Assembly: GCA_022605955.1 (NCBI GenBank)
Contig: JAKCOZ010000005.1
Coordinates: forward strand, 54,313,762-54,377,761
Direction of reading: 5' to 3'
DNA from: Rallus limicola
Taxonomy: Eukaryota; Chordata; Aves; Gruiformes; Rallidae
DNA length: 64,000 nucleotides
Part shown: piece after piece, positions 62,179-64,000 of the stretch
Layout: every line of letters starts with the position of its first letter
Numbering within the stretch: position 1 is the first letter of the stretch
Position numbers and translations under genes: made by a program
Notes under the pieces: model-generated
What the model was told of the DNA's origin: nothing
Database searches by the model: none
What the model saw: the letters and a program-made list of their open reading frames with translations, nothing else

Positions 62179-63761
62179 CTACACACAGAACAGCACCACC
62201 AGAACAGTAGGTATAAACAAGCCCCAACATATTTCTTCAGAAACCAGGCACTGTTATCTAACTACCTCAACCCTTGCAGCAGGAAGAAACCTCAGTCTAT
62301 ACTATTAGCTCTGAACAAAGAACACTGAAACTCAAGAGGTACTGTGTAAGGGGGTTTGAAAGCAGTATCTTCATTTAGCAGTACTGGACAGAAAAGAATT
62401 GCTTGCAGCCAGAGAACATCACTTATCTTGTTAGTGGTAGCCCAACATGATCAGAACCTAAATGACATTTTTAGCACATGAACTCTTTAATGTTACCATA
62501 TGGCTGTTGTCAACTGCCTGATATGGTAACACTGCAAGCATCTAAAAGCTACTGACTCTCTACAGCATTTCAGACATAAAGTCCCAACTTTTAAATAGGT
62601 TTGGATGGCACATAAAATAGGGGTGGTTCTCTGGATTCTGACTTTTAAAGCTGCAGAGAAAAAAACCCAGCTTGTTTCTGTGCAGGAAAACAGGGTGGAT
62701 ACACACACAATTCTAGGCAGTACTAGTAACAACTAGGAGAATATTCTTTCTCTCATAAATGAGAAGGTATGCTTGCACATGTCCTGCCAAAATGTGGGGG
62801 GGAGGCTATTAGTGTCTTGTATGAGTGAGCAGTCCTTGACTGTAAAAAAGAGAAAAAGCAAATTAAGAGATGCATTTGTAATTGGCAGTGCTGATAAGAA
62901 AATGTCACAATTACAGCCAGACCCAGAGGTGACACTACAGAAAGCTCTTCACAAAGCCCATCCACCAGAGCTCATCAAGACAGACAAAGGAACAGTTAAG
63001 GAGGTAAGTGAAGCTAGTAATTATTTAGAATAAACCAACCAAGACAGAAGGAAGGAACTGCACGTGCATCAATAAAATCACAAAATCTGTTGTAAGTAAA
63101 GGTGTTCATGAACCATGTTGCAGTATCCAAAGTTCACACCCTTTAAATGTTCCTCCAGCTATGTCAGCTCGAATTTGGCAAGCTATTACTTCCCAGACAG
63201 AAAATACTTCAGTGTGTGACAAAAGTTACTCATCTTTTGTGATGGAGGCAGTTATATTTTTCTATTAGCCTGTTTCTTCTGCCAGCTGATATGAACAGTT
63301 CAAGGTTTTGTTCCAAGATCAGTATCAACAGCATGCCCAGAAGTGCATGGAAACATTTGCTGAGTTACTCTTTGTACCTCACTATGACACTCATACAGGT
63401 GTGAGGTGAACTTGAACTGGTGAACATACCACCTGTACTGCTGAGGTGACAGAAAACTATTCAAAAGGACAGGACAAGTCTGGTACACTGGAACAGTCAC
63501 ATACCCACCTTGAAAACAAGGCAAGTGTGATATTATGTGCAGCTAACATTTTTTTAATGACAACACATTTAACCTTCAGTTTTTTAAGAAAGTTTTACAT
63601 GAGAACAGAAGTGGATCAGTTCCAGCAGGGATGGATTGAAGTGTACAGACCTTTTTCTACAGGCAGCAGGAAAGATCAGCTTGAAATATTTTTATTTACT
63701 TTAAATTAGGAAAGAATTACTTCAAAACTGCTGTACTGGAAGGAAAAGAACTATAAGTTAC
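62179..63761 (-). other. KIAA0586: TALPID3 intron (1.6 kb)
   Basis: It contains the Gag-like fragment on the opposite strand. The remainder is unique sequence with no CR1. Confidence 0.7.
62840..63020 (+). pseudogene. Ty3/gypsy-type Gag-like fragment
   Basis: A + strand frame open from 62737 to 63033 contains KLRDAFVIGSADKKMSQLQP and then DPEVTLQKALHKA. The pattern R-D-.-.-V-.-G, D-K-K-.-S, L-Q-.-D-P, L/V-T-L-.-K-A is characteristic of the C-terminal part of Ty3/gypsy-type Gag proteins. No zinc knuckle, protease or RT was found on either side, so only some 55 residues survive. It lies antisense in the TALPID3 intron 62179-63761. The frame ends with a strong splice-donor match (GAG followed by gtaagtg at 63004). 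Chance similarity cannot be fully excluded. Confidence 0.5.
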
Positions 63762-63896
63762 CTCCAAATGGTCCATTCCTTCTTCTGCAGCAACAGGTGT
63801 TTGATTTAATTTGGTTAAAAGAGTCAGGACAGGGTCCCTGGGATAGCCTTTGCCTGGTCTTCTCAACACTTGCCCTTCACTGGGAGGTTCGTAATC
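63762..63896 (-). CDS. KIAA0586: TALPID3 coding exon (sixth from last)
   Basis: The exon is 135 bases, exactly 45 codons, phase 0 at both ends. The acceptor reads TTTAG before GATTACGAA and the donor is GAG followed by gtaactt on the minus strand. It encodes a segment starting DYEPPSEGQV and ending GMDHLE. The PPSEGQV motif is the best anchor: I remember the same string in human TALPID3, in the same place relative to the next exon. The remaining residues are basic then neutral and look unstructured. It is the most upstream exon in the window; only 104 bases of intron follow before the edge. A fully open frame with both splice sites makes a chance call unlikely. Confidence 0.9.
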
Positions 63897-64000
63897 CTAA
63901 ACCAAAGAAAGAAAATCCACATAACACACAACCAAAACCTGGGTTTTGTAGGAACCTGAATCATTCTTACTTTAGTTCACAATTAAGCTTTTTTTCTTGT

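Larger units (their letters stand above)
24220..64000 (-). other. KIAA0586: KIAA0586/TALPID3 gene, 3' part (six exons, five introns)
   Basis: This span holds the last six exons of a spliced gene; earlier exons lie beyond the right edge. Each exon has GT-AG borders and the phases chain without conflict: 0/0, 0/1, 1/0, 0/1, 1/1, then stop. Joined, they give about 251 C-terminal residues. The identification rests on remembered similarity to vertebrate TALPID3: PPSEGQV, EGQRP followed by MGHS.YM, SHGPM...ELE, GD.D.T, SVKLPS.NLE and the final SSG.DTF appear in the same order. TALPID3 is a centriole and basal-body protein required for ciliogenesis and Hedgehog signalling; loss causes the chicken talpid3 phenotype and Joubert syndrome 23 in people. 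The visible part has no catalytic domain and looks disordered. Intron lengths are 1583, 3517, 7417, 20290 and 5885 bases. The 3' boundary is estimated from the poly(A) signal. Confidence 0.92.

Noticed and set aside
62820..63004. Gag-like frame as a real + strand exon ending at a strong donor
   Set aside because: The upstream AG lacks a pyrimidine tract and no partner exons were found; kept as a relic, not a gene.
1..64000. CRISPR arrays, operons, tRNA or rRNA genes
   Set aside because: No regularly spaced repeats, no tRNA-like B box with acceptor stem, no rRNA sequence; the DNA is clearly vertebrate.

Overview
This is vertebrate nuclear DNA, almost certainly from a bird. It has sparse spliced exons, no operons, TA/CA microsatellites, and about 18 fragments of CR1 LINEs whose 3' ends show the avian-type tail (ATTCTATGAT / ATCACAGAAT). 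It also holds a TG...CA solo LTR and an integrase relic of the avian ERVL-like kind. I cannot fix the species.

The only protein-coding gene I can support is the 3' part of KIAA0586 (TALPID3), on the minus strand from beyond base 64000 down to about 24220. Six exons give roughly the last 250 residues: 63762-63896, 61998-62178, 58341-58480, 50836-50923, 30480-30545 and the terminal exon 24449-24594. All have GT-AG borders, their codon phases agree at every junction, and the last is followed by a 3' UTR with AATAAA at 24242-24247. The product (remembered family resemblance: PPSEGQV, EGQRP...MGHS.YM, SHGPM, and a C-terminus ending DTF) is a centrosome/basal-body protein needed for ciliogenesis and Hedgehog signalling.

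Bases 1-24220 lie beyond the 3' end of the gene. By remembered synteny this flank should lead to DACT1, whose body is not in the window. It holds no convincing exons. It has several AT-rich, homeodomain-site-rich, complex stretches (about 300-830, 1780-2130, 2440-2760, 5040-5350, 15470-15880) that look like candidate conserved non-coding elements, plus six CR1 fragments.

The introns are unusually long near the 3' end (20.3, 7.4 and 5.9 kb) and carry most of the transposon load. The intron 50924-58340 contains the richest structure: a 2.2-kb CR1 that kept pieces of ORF1, endonuclease and the start of the reverse transcriptase but lost the catalytic core, abutting a decayed ERV integrase. The next intron has a solo LTR, 262 bases from an exon. 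The intron 62179-63761 holds a short stretch resembling a Ty3/gypsy-type Gag, which is unexpected in a bird. Other points of note are a NAGNAG splice acceptor, a perfect DR4 nuclear-receptor site, and a 0.5-kb inverted pair of CR1 copies in the last intron.
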